Shown: positions 16,488-26,018, counted from the first letter of the stretch. The stretch is DNA of 64,000 bases from Rhizobium sp. NLR16a (GCF_017948245.1 NZ_CP072866.1:124001-188000), one strand, 5' to 3'. Numbers and translations: made by a program. Notes: generated by a model not told the origin, from the letters alone.

Positions 16488-17771
16488 ATGACCGCCCCGC
16501 ATCCTTCCAAAACCCATATCGGCAATCATGCGCTGCATCCCGAAACGCAGATGCTGAACTACGGCTACGATCCCGAGCTTTCGGAAGGGGCAGTCAAGCC
16601 GCCGGTGTTCCTGACCTCGACCTTCGTCTTCAACTCCGCCGAAGATGGCAGGGATTTCTTCGACTATGTCTCCGGCCGTCGCGAGCCGCCGGCAGGCAAG
16701 GGCGCCGGCCTCGTCTATTCGCGCTTCAATCATCCCAACAGCGAGATCGTCGAAGACAGGCTCGCCGTTTATGAGCGGACGGAAAGCGGCGCGCTATTTT
16801 CCTCGGGCATGGCGGCGATCGCCACCACGCTCTTCGCCTTCGTCCGGCCGGGCGATGCGATCCTGCATTCGCAGCCGCTCTATGGCGGCACGGAAACCTT
16901 GCTGGCGAAGACCTTCCTCAATTTCGGGGTCGCCGCGGTTGGCTTTGCCGATGGCGTCAGCGAGGCCTCGGTGCAGAAGGCGGCGGATGAGGCGGTCGGC
17001 AAGGGTCGCGTGTCCGTGATCCTGATCGAGACGCCGGCCAATCCGACAAACAGCCTCGTCGACGTCGCGATGATCCGGCGCGTGGCTGATGCGATCGGCG
17101 CAAGGCAGGGGCATGTGCCGGTCGTCGTCTGCGACAACACGCTGCTCGGGCCGGTCTTCCAGCGGCCGATCGAGCATGGCGCCGATATCTCTCTCTATTC
17201 GCTGACCAAATATGTCGGCGGCCATTCTGATCTGATTGCCGGCGCCGTCCTCGGGCGGAAGGCTGTCATCAAGCAGGTCAAGGCGCTGCGCGGGGCGATC
17301 GGCACGCAGCTCGATCCGCATTCCTGCTGGATGCTCGGCCGATCGCTGGAAACGCTGCAACTGCGCATGGAGCGGGCGAACAGCAATGCGCGCGCCGTCG
17401 CCGATTTCCTGCGTGATCACCCGAAGGTCGAGAAGGTCCACTATCTCCCCTACCACGATACAGACTCGCCTGCGGGCCGCACCTTCGCCGCCCAGTGCAC
17501 CGGCGCCGGCTCGACCTTCTCCTTCGATATCCGCGGCGGCCAGCCGGCCTCTTTCAAATTCCTGAACGCGCTGCAGGTCTTCAAGCTCGCCGTCAGCCTC
17601 GGCGGCACCGAGTCGCTCGCGAGCCACCCCGCCGCCATGACGCATTCCGGCGTGCCCGCCGATGTCAGGGAGCGCATCGGCGTGCTGGATTCGACAATCC
17701 GGCTGTCGATCGGCATCGAGCATCCGGACGATCTGATCGCCGATCTGGAATTGGCGCTGCAGGCTGTTTGA
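16488..17771 (+). CDS. PLP-dependent transsulfuration enzyme (cystathionine gamma-synthase / methionine gamma-lyase family)
   Basis: The 427-residue enzyme starts at the ATG at 16488, with AGAGGAGA upstream; the frame is open 20 codons earlier without support. It shows the Cys/Met-metabolism PLP family order: [17 protein letters not shown] near the N-terminal third, [14 protein letters not shown] for phosphate binding, [19 protein letters not shown], and the PLP lysine in [19 protein letters not shown]-terminal [17 protein letters not shown] segment is also typical. It catalyses gamma- or beta-elimination/replacement on sulfur amino acids. Whether it is a synthase or a gamma-lyase cannot be decided here. 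It appears monocistronic and ends at a strong bidirectional hairpin. Confidence 0.9.
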   Translation: MTAPHPSKTHIGNHALHPETQMLNYGYDPELSEGAVKPPVFLTSTFVFNSAEDGRDFFDYVSGRREPPAGKGAGLVYSRFNHPNSEIVEDRLAVYERTESGALFSSGMAAIATTLFAFVRPGDAILHSQPLYGGTETLLAKTFLNFGVAAVGFADGVSEASVQKAADEAVGKGRVSVILIETPANPTNSLVDVAMIRRVADAIGARQGHVPVVVCDNTLLGPVFQRPIEHGADISLYSLTKYVGGHSDLIAGAVLGRKAVIKQVKALRGAIGTQLDPHSCWMLGRSLETLQLRMERANSNARAVADFLRDHPKVEKVHYLPYHDTDSPAGRTFAAQCTGAGSTFSFDIRGGQPASFKFLNALQVFKLAVSLGGTESLASHPAAMTHSGVPADVRERIGVLDSTIRLSIGIEHPDDLIADLELALQAV

Positions 17772-17778
17772 CACGGCG

Positions 17779-17817
17779 GCGCAACCGATGCCCGGCGGCG
17801 CCGGGCATCGGTTGCGC
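17779..17817. terminator. Strong bidirectional terminator hairpin
   Basis: A perfect 17-bp stem (GCGCAACCGATGCCCGG and its complement) with a 5-base loop fills the 47 bp between two convergent genes. T-runs are weak on both sides, but stem strength and position support a shared terminator. Confidence 0.75.
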
Positions 17818-17818
17818 G

Positions 17819-18232
17819 TTATTTGTCGTCGGTCGTCAGTTCCGTCTCGTCGGTGTTGAGCACGAACACCGCAAGCAGGCGCGCCGGCTTTGTCTTGCTG
17901 GCGTTCTTGCTGACGGCGTGGTGATCGCCGGGAAATTCGGGAAAGCTCTCGCCGGCCTTGTAGGTCTTCTCCGGCCCGTCATTCACCTTGCTGGTGATCG
18001 CCCCTTCGAGAACGGTGGCGTATATGAAGGCCGACTTCGGGTGCGTATGGCCGGGCGACTGGCCCCCTGGCTCATATTCCACCAGCACGGCCTTCATGCT
18101 CTTGCCGGGAACATTGGGCAGCTTCTGCTCAAAGACGACGGTCACCTTGGCTTTGCCGCCAGCGGCGTCAGCCTGAGTGCCGGCGGCAAGGACAAGCGCA
18201 ATGGCCGCGGCCGAGATGATTTTCCTGAGCAT
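17819..18232 (-). CDS. Secreted cupin-domain protein
   Basis: A 137-residue protein with a signal peptide (about residues 1-23, ending QADA/AG) and one cupin barrel. Cupin motif 1 is GGQSPGHTHPKSAFIYATVLEG (about 56-77), with two His and a later Glu-bearing strand. Motif 2 is around FPEFPGDHHAVSK. These His residues probably bind a metal. GGAGGA precedes the ATG. It is downstream of, and codirectional with, the NmrA-like oxidoreductase gene (50 bp apart), so the two may be cotranscribed. A periplasmic role is expected; the substrate is unknown. Confidence 0.85.
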   Translation of the reverse strand: MLRKIISAAAIALVLAAGTQADAAGGKAKVTVVFEQKLPNVPGKSMKAVLVEYEPGGQSPGHTHPKSAFIYATVLEGAITSKVNDGPEKTYKAGESFPEFPGDHHAVSKNASKTKPARLLAVFVLNTDETELTTDDK

Positions 18233-18282
18233 GTCTGGTCTCCTCCGATGATGGGAATAGCTCGACAGGTGACGCTTCGCCG

Positions 18283-19047
18283 TCAGGCGCTCTTCTTCTG
18301 AAGCAACTGTTGGCTCAGCCAGTCGTCGAAGCGGATCTTGCCGAGCCGGGCATTCGGACCGGTGACGAGCGAAGTGTCGTCGAGTTCGACGCCGAAATAG
18401 CGGGCGTGCGGATCCGTCATCACCTGCCGCGGATCGTGCGTCGCCTTGAAGAGACGCGTCACGATATCGGTCAGGCGGATCTTCTCGGGCCCGCCGATCT
18501 CGATCGTGCCGTTGACCGGTGCAGCGAGCGCCACCTCCGCCATGACGTCGGCGACATCGTCCGAGGCGATCGGCTGCAGATAGGCCGGCGACAGATGCAC
18601 GGTCTGGCCGACCGTGTTCGACTGGGCGATGCCGGCCATGAACTCATGAAACTGGGTGGAGTGGACGATGGTGTAGGGAATGCCGGAGCCCTTGATCAGC
18701 TGCTCCTGGGCCATCTTGGCGCGCATGTAACCGCTGCCCTGCAGCCGCTCCATGCCGACGATCGACAGCGCGATGTGATGCTTCACGCCGGCCGCAGCCC
18801 CCGCCTTCAGCAGGTTACGGCCCGAGGTCTGGAAGAATTCGAGCACGGCCTTGTCTTCGAAGGAAGGCGAGTTGGCGAGATCGAGCACCACCTGCGCCCC
18901 GGCAAGCGCTTCGGCGACGCCCTTGCCGGTGATCGTGTCGACGCCCGAATTCGGCGAGGCCGCCAAAACGTCATGTCCTTTCTTGCGCAATCTTTCCACG
19001 GTCTTCGAGCCGATGAGGCCAGTGCCGCCGATAACGACGATTTTCAT
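18283..19047 (-). CDS. NmrA-like / atypical SDR NAD(P)-binding protein
   Basis: The 254-residue protein begins with a Rossmann motif, MKIVVIGGTGLIGSKTVERL (GxxGxxG), as in NmrA-like and atypical short-chain dehydrogenases. It lacks the YxxxK active site in the usual place. The sequence HIALSIVGMERLQGSGYMRAK matches proteins that sense or use NAD(P) in the cytoplasm, and PYTIVHSTQFHEF is characteristic of this subgroup. GGGAGATTACC precedes the ATG. It is followed by the secreted cupin gene. The reaction is unknown, and a redox-sensor role is as likely as an enzymatic one. Confidence 0.85.
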   Translation of the reverse strand: MKIVVIGGTGLIGSKTVERLRKKGHDVLAASPNSGVDTITGKGVAEALAGAQVVLDLANSPSFEDKAVLEFFQTSGRNLLKAGAAAGVKHHIALSIVGMERLQGSGYMRAKMAQEQLIKGSGIPYTIVHSTQFHEFMAGIAQSNTVGQTVHLSPAYLQPIASDDVADVMAEVALAAPVNGTIEIGGPEKIRLTDIVTRLFKATHDPRQVMTDPHARYFGVELDDTSLVTGPNARLGKIRFDDWLSQQLLQKKSA

Positions 19048-19489
19048 GGTAATCTCCCTGGTCCTTTACGAGGAATGTCCTCTGTTGATTTTAAGATGAG
19101 CTGCAAACTGCCTCTTCAGTAGGGCAGGCGACTTGATCGGCATGAGAACAATCGCCGAGCGGATTCCCGGCGCGGCCGACCACAGCCGACGGCAGGAGAA
19201 TGCGCCGGATCGGGGGCTCGAACCATTCTCTCTCGGTCGCTGCCGTCCTATGCCAAGGCAGTAGCGCACCTCACCTGTGGTCGAGGTGTCCCGTCGGAAC
19301 AGACAAGGCTGGTTTCATCCGGTATCGGCCGGACGTGCCGTCGGTGCAGATAACCGAAACTGAGGAATGTCATCACGATCGCGCAAGCCGCCTTCGATTC
19401 CGTCGCGACGGAGACGAAGGCGCTCAAGCGCTGGGTTCGTACCAGGGGTCGGAGAGGCACTTTGCAATCGTTGATGAAGGGCGCCGTCG
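19048..19489. other. Intergenic region, no gene seen
   Basis: About 440 bp upstream of the NmrA-like gene, so it holds that gene's promoter. Open frames on both strands lack ribosome sites and family character. No repeat or RNA was recognised. Confidence 0.4.
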
Positions 19490-19951
19490 TCAGGACGCCC
19501 GGGCGGTGTCCCAATCCGGCGGCCCGCGAAATTCGATACCGTAGCGTCCCGCAAGCTGCAGCAACCGATCCATGTGTTCCGGTAGGCGCGGAGCCTGCAC
19601 AGCGGCCTCGATGAAGAATTCTTCCAGCCCGCCCGGTGTCAGGACGGTGAGGTTGCGTCCCGGAGACGCGCTCGCCACCCGAAAAGTATGCGGCACGCCT
19701 CGTGGCAGGAAGATTGATCTGCTCGCGGCAACCGGGATGATCGCGCCGTTCAGCCAGAATTCATAGGCGCCCTCGATGACGTGGATCACCTCATCCTCAT
19801 TGTGATGGATGTGGACGGGCGGCCCCCCGCCCGCCGGCACGGTGCTTTCGAAAACTCCGACAATTCCGCCGCTCTCAATCCTTCCCACATTGATGGTGTA
19901 GGCGGTGCCCAGCCAGGTTATGGTCCGACTGATGCGCCCAGCGACGTTCAT
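19490..19951 (-). CDS. Cupin-domain protein
   Basis: A 153-residue single-cupin protein. The ATG at 19951 is chosen because GGAAGGAAA lies before it; the frame is open 17 codons further. Metal ligands are seen in PVHIHHNEDEVIHVIEGAYEFW (His-x-His, Glu, about residues 46-67) and in a second motif LPRGVPHTFRV (about 83-93). It has no signal peptide, so it is cytoplasmic. It is divergent from a LysR regulator 110 bp away, which probably controls it. Such cupins include small-molecule dioxygenases and isomerases; the substrate is unknown. Confidence 0.85.
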   Translation of the reverse strand: MNVAGRISRTITWLGTAYTINVGRIESGGIVGVFESTVPAGGGPPVHIHHNEDEVIHVIEGAYEFWLNGAIIPVAASRSIFLPRGVPHTFRVASASPGRNLTVLTPGGLEEFFIEAAVQAPRLPEHMDRLLQLAGRYGIEFRGPPDWDTARAS

Positions 19952-20061
19952 CGCAATTTCCTTCCAAGGTTGAATGGAATAGAGTTTTATACTGCTGTCC
20001 AAAACTATCGCCGGAAGCGGCAGCGCGGAAATTGAATGATCGTATAAGGGATATTGAGCCC

Positions 20062-21009
20062 GTGAATTTCTCAGCCCTCGATCTCAATCTATTGCGTGTA
20101 TTCGACGCCATGATGGCGGAGCTCTCGACGGTGCGAGCTGGCGAGCGTGTCGGCTTGTCCCAGCCGGCCGTGAGTTCGGCGTTGGGCAGACTGCGCGCCC
20201 TCTTGGACGACGAATTGTTCGTCCGGGAAGGCAATCAGATGATGCCGACAGCGCGGGCGCTTGAGCTGCGTGAACCGATAAGACAAGCATTGGCCGGCAT
20301 GGAAGAGGCGTTGGCGACGAATGCTGCATTCGACCCTGCCACGTCTACCCGATCCTTCATGTTGATCGGATCGGACTATTTTTCCTCGCTGTTGATGCCG
20401 CCCCTCGCTGCGCGCGTCGCCAAAGCGGCGCCGTCCACCACCCTGCAGATGATCGATCATGCTTCATCCGAAGTCTTCGAGATGTTGCGTGACGGCCGAG
20501 CTGACATTGTTATTGATCGATCGCTCGAACCGCCTGAATGGGTTGTCAGCCGCAAGATGTTCCAATCATGGTTGGTATGCATTGCGAAGCGAGGACATCC
20601 GCTCCTTGCCAATCATGGCATTTGTCCAGGAGAAGTCATACCGGCGGACGTATTCTGCGCTGTTCCCCACGTTCTGCGTTCCGCCGATGGCAGCAAGACG
20701 GGGACGATTGATCCCGCCCTTGCACGCCTGGGCCTTGCTAGGCGTGTCATGGTCACGGTACCGCATTTCCAGGCGGTCGCTCTTGCCGTCGAAGCGAGCG
20801 AAATGCTGGGGAGCATTCCGGTTCATTTCGCTCGCATGTTGACCGGCCGGCTGATGCTTGATGTGTTCATGCCTCCGGTGGATTCGCCGAAAATGGACGT
20901 GACCATGTATTGGCTTCGTCGTTTCGATCGCGATCCCGGCAGTGTGTGGCTCCGGGATCAGATCGCGCAGGCCCTCGCCGCGCCGGCGCCGCCTTGGTTT
21001 CCGATATGA
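20062..21009 (+). CDS. LysR-family regulator
   Basis: A 315-residue regulator. The GTG at 20062 is preferred (AAGGGA upstream) because LysR proteins usually begin just before the LDLNLLRVF segment; a TTG at 20032 would add ten residues. The helix-turn-helix is at about residues 26-50 (ERVGLSQPAVSSALGRLRAL), followed by an effector-binding domain. It resembles the NodD/SyrM-type branch in its ALDLNLL start and SQPAVSSALGRLR helix. It is divergent from the cupin gene, the likely target. The effector is unknown. Confidence 0.88.
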   Translation: MNFSALDLNLLRVFDAMMAELSTVRAGERVGLSQPAVSSALGRLRALLDDELFVREGNQMMPTARALELREPIRQALAGMEEALATNAAFDPATSTRSFMLIGSDYFSSLLMPPLAARVAKAAPSTTLQMIDHASSEVFEMLRDGRADIVIDRSLEPPEWVVSRKMFQSWLVCIAKRGHPLLANHGICPGEVIPADVFCAVPHVLRSADGSKTGTIDPALARLGLARRVMVTVPHFQAVALAVEASEMLGSIPVHFARMLTGRLMLDVFMPPVDSPKMDVTMYWLRRFDRDPGSVWLRDQIAQALAAPAPPWFPI

Positions 21010-21068
21010 CCGAGCCAGATCAGAAGAGGATCGAAGCCGGCAGCGCACCTGCCTGAATGGCTGTCTTC

Positions 21069-22274
21069 TCAGAATAGCCTGACCGCCTCGAACAGCGCCG
21101 TCAGTCCTATGCCGCCGCCGATGCCGATCATGGCGAGACCGGTCGCGCCGAGCGACCAGTCATTCCCGCGCACCAGCTGACTATATAGCCGGCTAACAAG
21201 AATCGCGCCAGAGGCTCCGAACGGATGGCCGAGCGCCAGGGCGCCGCCATCCTTGTTGACCGCGTCGGCTGATATATCCAGCTGATCGAGTGAAGCCAGG
21301 ACCTGCGCGGCGAAAGCCTCGTTGAATTCGATCGCATCGATCGTGGAAAGCGAGAAGCCGGGCTGGCGCTGCAGAAGCTTATCCGTCGAGGCGACCGGGC
21401 CGATGCCGAGCAGGTTAGGGTCGACGCCGGCGGCGGCGCTGTCGATGAAGGCGAGGCCTTTTTCGATGCCCATGCTTTTCGCCATGCCGCGGTTCATGAC
21501 GAGCACCAGGCAGGCGCCGTCATTCAGCGGGCAGGCATTGCCTGCCGTCACCGAACCGTCGGCCAGGAAGACGGGCCGGAGTTTTGCCAGTGCTTCAATC
21601 GACGTCGTGGGTCGCGGGCATTCGTCCCGTTCCACCAGTCCGTGGCCGGTGGCGATCTCTACGATCTCGGGCCGGAAGCGGCCCGCTTCGGCGGCTGCGA
21701 CGGCGAGCCTGTGGCTGCGAAGGGCGAATTCATCCTGCCGCTGGCGCGATATGCCGAATTGGCGCGCGACGTTTTCGGCGGCAATGCCCATTTCGGGATC
21801 ACCGATCGCCTCGGGGGAGAAGCGTGCGCGGCCGTAAAAGCGCGGCAGGGCGCCATTGGCTTTCGGTCGTTCGACGCGCCATGGCGCGGTGCTGACGCTT
21901 TCGACGCCCCCGGCAAGGAAACACGAACCGGCCTTCGCCTGGATCAGCCGGGCGGCCAGGATGATCGCTTCCAGACCGGAACCACATTGCCGGTCGATGG
22001 CGACACCGGGAACCTCCATGGGCAGGCCTGCGTTGAGCGCCGCCAGTCGGCCGATATTGCCGCCGCCGCCGGTGGCATTGCCGACCAGCACGTCGTCGAT
22101 GGCGTCGGGCGCAACGCCCGTTTCTGCAAGGATGCGGCGGATGATGGGCGCAGCCAAGTCTTCGGCTGCAACCGTCGAAAGCGAGCCGAAGGCCCGGCCG
22201 ATCGGCGTGCGGTAGGCGGCGACCACGACCGGCTGCCAATCCTCGTCAGGCTGATAGGCGTAGGACAAGACCAT
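21069..22274 (-). CDS. Thiolase-family protein lacking one catalytic cysteine
   Basis: A 401-residue thiolase. The acylated nucleophile is present in DRQCGSGLEAI (about residues 94-104), as are NEAFAAQ and the catalytic His in GGALALGHPFGASGA. The C-terminal motif normally CIGGG reads GIGGG (LAMIGIGGGIG), so the second catalytic Cys, the general base, is replaced by Gly. Condensation or thiolysis may be weakened or altered. It overlaps the acyl-CoA ligase gene upstream by 29 bp, so both belong to one operon with a thioesterase. A role in acyl-CoA chain shortening or a Claisen step is inferred. Confidence 0.88.
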   Translation of the reverse strand: MVLSYAYQPDEDWQPVVVAAYRTPIGRAFGSLSTVAAEDLAAPIIRRILAETGVAPDAIDDVLVGNATGGGGNIGRLAALNAGLPMEVPGVAIDRQCGSGLEAIILAARLIQAKAGSCFLAGGVESVSTAPWRVERPKANGALPRFYGRARFSPEAIGDPEMGIAAENVARQFGISRQRQDEFALRSHRLAVAAAEAGRFRPEIVEIATGHGLVERDECPRPTTSIEALAKLRPVFLADGSVTAGNACPLNDGACLVLVMNRGMAKSMGIEKGLAFIDSAAAGVDPNLLGIGPVASTDKLLQRQPGFSLSTIDAIEFNEAFAAQVLASLDQLDISADAVNKDGGALALGHPFGASGAILVSRLYSQLVRGNDWSLGATGLAMIGIGGGIGLTALFEAVRLF

Positions 22275-23763
22275 CTCCCGAAATCACCGATGCCTCTACC
22301 TGCCCGCGCGCGATCTTGCCGCTGCTCGTCATCGGCCAAGAGCCGATATGGTAGAACTGCTTGGGGACCTTGAACCTTGCAAGCCTGCCTGCGCAATGCT
22401 CGGCAAGCATTTTCGCATCCGTCGCCTCGCCCGAGACGATGGCGACGATCCTTTGGCCGTAATAGGCATCCGGCAACCCGAAGACGACGGCATCTTCGAC
22501 GCCGGGGCAGGTTTTGAGCGCGCTCTCGACTTCGGCGGGATAGACGTTGTTGCCGCCCGATATCATCATGCCGCCCGCCCGGCCGATCACCCGCAGCATG
22601 CCGTTTTCATCGATCTCGCCGAGATCGCCGACGGTAGCACCCGCCGGCGTGACCCGGAACGCCTGGCCGTCGTCGCCCCAGAGATAGCCGTCGGCGATCA
22701 GGTCGCTGTTGACGAAGATGGTGCCGGGCACATCGGCGCCGACATCGTTTTCCCCAGAGTCGCGGATGGAAATTTCGACGCCGGGATAGGCTCGTCCGAC
22801 CCGGTCGATCGGAAAATCGGGTACGCCGCCGGCAAGTGTCGAGACCGTTATGAAACCGATTTCGGAGGCGCCGTAATATTCCCGGATGCGCGCCTTCGGA
22901 AAGAGGCGGCGCATGGATTCGACCTCGTTGAGATTGAGCTTGGCGCCGGCCGTCAGTACGTCACGCAAGGACGCCATCGGCTCACCCGCCCATGCCCGGG
23001 CGATGCCCGCTATATGGGTGGGCACGGCGACCAGACGTTCGATCCCGGAAGACAGAATCTGCGCGACCGCGCCGGCATCCCATTTCCCCACCGAATGGAA
23101 GGTCGCTCCGGCATCGAGCGCCTCGACCAGGGCATAAAGCGCGAGCCCGTGCGCGAGCGCTCCCGGGCACAGGGTCGAGGGCGCGTCCTGGAGTTCGAAA
23201 ACGATCCGTCCCCGGTCGAGGCTCCGGCGCCACTGTTCGCGCGAGCGGTAGTAGGCCTTCGGCTCGGCTGTCGTACCCGAGGTAAAACCGATCAGGAAGA
23301 TGCCGTCGGCATCGGCCGGAGGGTCGTCTCCCATCGATGTGAGATCGAAGGGTTCGGCTCCGGCGACGATGACGGGAATGGCGAGCCTGCGGCCGATCTC
23401 GGCGCTCGGGCTCGCAGCGTCGTCGACGACGAGCACGTCGGGCGCCAAGCGCTCGACGATACGCTCGATTCTGGCTTCCGGCATCATCGGATCGATGACG
23501 GCGCAGGCATTCGCCAGCGCGGTGGAGGCAGCGAAATACTCGGCAAAGCCGATGTGATTGCCGAGGCTGACCGCTACAAGCTTCTCGACGCCGGGCAGAT
23601 CGAATGAACGGCCGTTCGAGCGCGGAAGCGCTTGGATGAACCGGTAGATCGCGCCGGCGCGGCCATAGAGTTCGCCATAGCTCAAGGCGCGGCCGTCGAT
23701 CACGACCGCCGCCTTCTCCGGTTTCTCCGTGGCGTGTCGAAGAAGCGCTCTATGGATCGGCAT
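22246..23763 (-). CDS. AMP-forming acyl-CoA ligase
   Basis: The ATG at 23763 gives a 505-residue ANL-superfamily ligase; the frame is open far upstream only as a shadow of the thioesterase gene. The ATP loop is GFTSGTTAEPKAYYRS (P-loop TSGTTxxPK), followed by YYGASEIGF (A5-type motif), GDLGEIDENGMLRVIGRAGGM (A7/A8) and a C-terminal PMTSSGKIARG with the catalytic Lys. It activates a carboxylic acid to acyl-AMP, then the CoA thioester. It lies 2 bp after the thioesterase gene and overlaps the thiolase gene, a tight operon. Substrate chain type is not determined. Confidence 0.9.
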   Translation of the reverse strand: MPIHRALLRHATEKPEKAAVVIDGRALSYGELYGRAGAIYRFIQALPRSNGRSFDLPGVEKLVAVSLGNHIGFAEYFAASTALANACAVIDPMMPEARIERIVERLAPDVLVVDDAASPSAEIGRRLAIPVIVAGAEPFDLTSMGDDPPADADGIFLIGFTSGTTAEPKAYYRSREQWRRSLDRGRIVFELQDAPSTLCPGALAHGLALYALVEALDAGATFHSVGKWDAGAVAQILSSGIERLVAVPTHIAGIARAWAGEPMASLRDVLTAGAKLNLNEVESMRRLFPKARIREYYGASEIGFITVSTLAGGVPDFPIDRVGRAYPGVEISIRDSGENDVGADVPGTIFVNSDLIADGYLWGDDGQAFRVTPAGATVGDLGEIDENGMLRVIGRAGGMMISGGNNVYPAEVESALKTCPGVEDAVVFGLPDAYYGQRIVAIVSGEATDAKMLAEHCAGRLARFKVPKQFYHIGSWPMTSSGKIARGQVEASVISGDGLVLRLSA

Positions 23764-23765
23764 GG

Positions 23766-24182
23766 TCAGCCCTGCGACAAGGCGGCCCTGGTGGCCTCGG
23801 GGATCGGCGTCGGGCGGCTGTCGGAAAGGCCGACGCAGACCCAGACGAGTCCGCCCGAGGCGCAATGGGCGCCATCGCGCTGGCGATAGAGCTCGATCGT
23901 AAAGGAGAGGCTCGACCGCCCGATCTTCTCGACCCTGACCTTCGCCTCGACGACGTCGTCGACGTCGATTGGGCTGTGAAAGGTGATCTCCGCCTTCTTG
24001 ACGTGATAGGCCACGCCCGAGGTGGTGTGGCGGAAGTGGGTGAGGATCTCGCGGTGGCGCAGGAATTCGACGACCGCATCCTCGCAATAGTCGAGATAAA
24101 CCGAGTTGTGGACATGACCATAAATGTCGATGTCTCGCATCGAGACCCGGAACGATGCTAAAGGCCTGTCGTCAACGCTCAT
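23766..24182 (-). CDS. Hotdog-fold acyl-CoA thioesterase
   Basis: A 138-residue protein starting at the ATG at 24182; the frame extends upstream into Arg-rich sequence that is a shadow of the divergent gene. It shows the 4-hydroxybenzoyl-CoA thioesterase-like hotdog motif, VSMRDIDIYGHVHNSVYLDYCEDA (about residues 13-36), with the Asp typical of the YbgC/4HBT active site. It should hydrolyse an acyl-CoA in the cytoplasm. It is first in a ligase-thiolase operon and divergent from an MDR reductase, with 53 bp between the starts, so one regulator could serve both. Confidence 0.88.
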   Translation of the reverse strand: MSVDDRPLASFRVSMRDIDIYGHVHNSVYLDYCEDAVVEFLRHREILTHFRHTTSGVAYHVKKAEITFHSPIDVDDVVEAKVRVEKIGRSSLSFTIELYRQRDGAHCASGGLVWVCVGLSDSRPTPIPEATRAALSQG

Positions 24183-24235
24183 TCGATCACCGAAATTTCG
24201 ACGGCGTGTTCTAACCGACTGTGTGGGGGATGCAA

Positions 24236-25204
24236 ATGCAATATCAGGCGATCGTGCGAAAATTCGGGCCGGCCGAGGAGGTCGTCGGGATCGAACGCGC
24301 CGAACTGGCGCCGCTCTCGCGTGACCAGGTGAGGCTGCGCCTGCTGGCACGATCGATCAATCCCTCAGATATCATCACCATCTCGGGCGCATATGCCGGC
24401 CGAACAACACTGCCCTTCATTCCGGGTTTTGAAGCCTTTGGCGTGGTGGAAGAATGCGGCGCAGAGGTGCACGGACTTGTGCCGGGGACGCGCGTCCTGC
24501 CGGTGCGCACTGCCGGCGGCTGGCAGGAATTCAAGGACACCGACCCAAGCTGGTGCCTTCGCGTTCCCGACGCGATTTCCGATCTCGAGGCGGCGACGAG
24601 CTACGTCAACCCGATGACGGCCTGGCTGATGCTGCACAAGAAAATCGGACTGAGACCCGGCATGCGCATCGCCATCAATGCCGCGGCGTCTTCGATCGGG
24701 TCCATCCTGATCGGCATGGCAAACGCGGTTGGCGTCGAGCCGATCGCAATCGTCCGCAGCGAAGAGTCCCTCTCGCGCCTCAGCGGCCGGCTGGAGGCAG
24801 TTATCGTCGACCGGTCGGGCGGTGATCTCGCCGCCGGCCTCGCGGGCCGGCACGGGCTCGATGCGGTGCTCGACTGCGTCGGCGGCGCACGCGCCTTAAT
24901 CCTCGCCGATGCGCTGCGGCCCGGCGGGCATTTCCTGCATTACGGCCTGCTGTCGGGGGAGAGCATCCCACCCTCCTTCTGGGCCCCCCATCTCGATATC
25001 GCCTTTTCCTTCTGCCACCTGCGCGAATGGGTCCATTCCGAAGCGATGGAAGACGTCCAGCGCGCATATGCCGAAGTGGCCGCGCAGATCACGGCCAAGG
25101 TCATCGCCACCGAAGTGCGACAGGTGTTTCCACTGGAAAAGATCGGCGAGGCGCTGCGTACCGCCCTGCCCTTCCGCACGGGCGGGAAGGTGCTGCTGGC
25201 GTGA
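24236..25204 (+). CDS. MDR-family zinc-independent alcohol dehydrogenase-like (quinone / enoyl reductase type)
   Basis: A 322-residue medium-chain dehydrogenase/reductase. The ATG at 24236 follows a GGGGG site; ATGs 6 and 15 bp upstream are possible. The N-terminal INPSDIITISGAYAGRTTLPF and GFEAFGVVEECG match the trans-2-enoyl-CoA reductase and quinone oxidoreductase branch. No structural or catalytic zinc cysteines are seen. The cofactor-binding region is AINAAASSIGSILIGMANAVG (residues about 140-160), with Ala-rich spacing instead of GxGxxG. Divergent from the thioesterase-ligase-thiolase operon, it probably reduces an enoyl thioester in the same pathway using NADPH. Confidence 0.88.
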   Translation: MQYQAIVRKFGPAEEVVGIERAELAPLSRDQVRLRLLARSINPSDIITISGAYAGRTTLPFIPGFEAFGVVEECGAEVHGLVPGTRVLPVRTAGGWQEFKDTDPSWCLRVPDAISDLEAATSYVNPMTAWLMLHKKIGLRPGMRIAINAAASSIGSILIGMANAVGVEPIAIVRSEESLSRLSGRLEAVIVDRSGGDLAAGLAGRHGLDAVLDCVGGARALILADALRPGGHFLHYGLLSGESIPPSFWAPHLDIAFSFCHLREWVHSEAMEDVQRAYAEVAAQITAKVIATEVRQVFPLEKIGEALRTALPFRTGGKVLLA

Positions 25205-25351
25205 TGGCAAGCTGCGCTCTCACCGCACCGGTTGAAACTGATGCCGCTCCGGAGATGCAGGCATGCCCCGTTGGCCCTCGAGGACCGCGGCGTTCCGGCG
25301 AATGCGACTTTCCAGGGCCGCGATTCCTTTTGAGTGCGTCATACCCGTCCG

Positions 25352-25657
25352 TCAGGAGACTTCCTGGATGTCGAAGCGAATGATCTTGCCGTCCCTGAGG
25401 TGGAAGACATGTCCAACCATCTTGTCCTGCAGAAGTGCGCCCTGGAGATCCCGCACCAACTGGCGGACATCTGCAACGATGGCGCCGTCAGAAGTCCTGT
25501 GAAAGCTTGCAGGTTCCACGTGGGATCAATCATCGCCCATTGGCGGGTCCAGTAGGCGCGAACGGCCTCGCGCCCATGAACGTGGCCGCCCTCCATGCCG
25601 TTGGCCCATGCGACGTCGTCGGTAAATGCGTTTCAACTTTTCGATTTCAGCGTCCAC
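25352..25657 (-). pseudogene. SnoaL-like (NTF2-fold) protein, two frameshifts
   Basis: Three minus-strand frames in order give one NTF2-like protein. It starts at the GTG at 25657 (GGAGAGG upstream) with DAEIEKLKRIY, shifts to DDVAWANGMEGGHVHGREAV and RAYWTRQWAMIDPTWN, then shifts again to DGAIVADVRQLVRDLQGALL and VFHLRDGKIIRFDIQEVS, ending at 25352. Shifts lie near 25622 and 25500. Intact relatives of about 100-130 residues include polyketide cyclases and delta-isomerase-like proteins. The gene lies downstream of a LysR fragment, which suggests a former LysR-controlled unit that has decayed. Confidence 0.7.
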
Positions 25658-26018
25658 GGTCCTCTCCCCGGACTTCCTGCGACGCAACCGACGGCAGCGA
25701 CAACTGCATCGTACACCAGGCCCAGACCGCGTCGACAGCCTTGCGCGGCGATGATGAGCGTTTGCGCAACAGATAGTAATCGGGTCCCATGGTTGCCGTC
25801 GCATCCGTCACCTGCACCAGCCGCCCTGTTGCGAGATCGGCAGCGACGAACGCCCGGCAAACCAGCACGACACCCTGGCCGGCGAGAGCGGCATCCAGCG
25901 CCAGTGTCGTATGGTTGAATGCTGCACGGGGCAGCTTTTCACGCGAGCGCAGGAATGCCGGCCAATGATCGTGCGAGTCGTGCAGAAGCGGCAGCTTGCG
26001 AAGCTCTTCGCCGGTCAA
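25647..26018 (-). pseudogene. LysR regulator, C-terminal fragment
   Basis: The frame encodes only the last third of a LysR effector domain (GEELRKLPLLHDSHDHWPAF, then AALAGQGVVLVCRAFVAADL). It has no helix-turn-helix. It is almost the same sequence as the C-terminus of the intact LysR gene at 27698-28594, at both DNA and protein level, so it comes from a duplication. Homology stops abruptly at about 26018, where unrelated sequence begins. It cannot function as a regulator. Confidence 0.8.
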
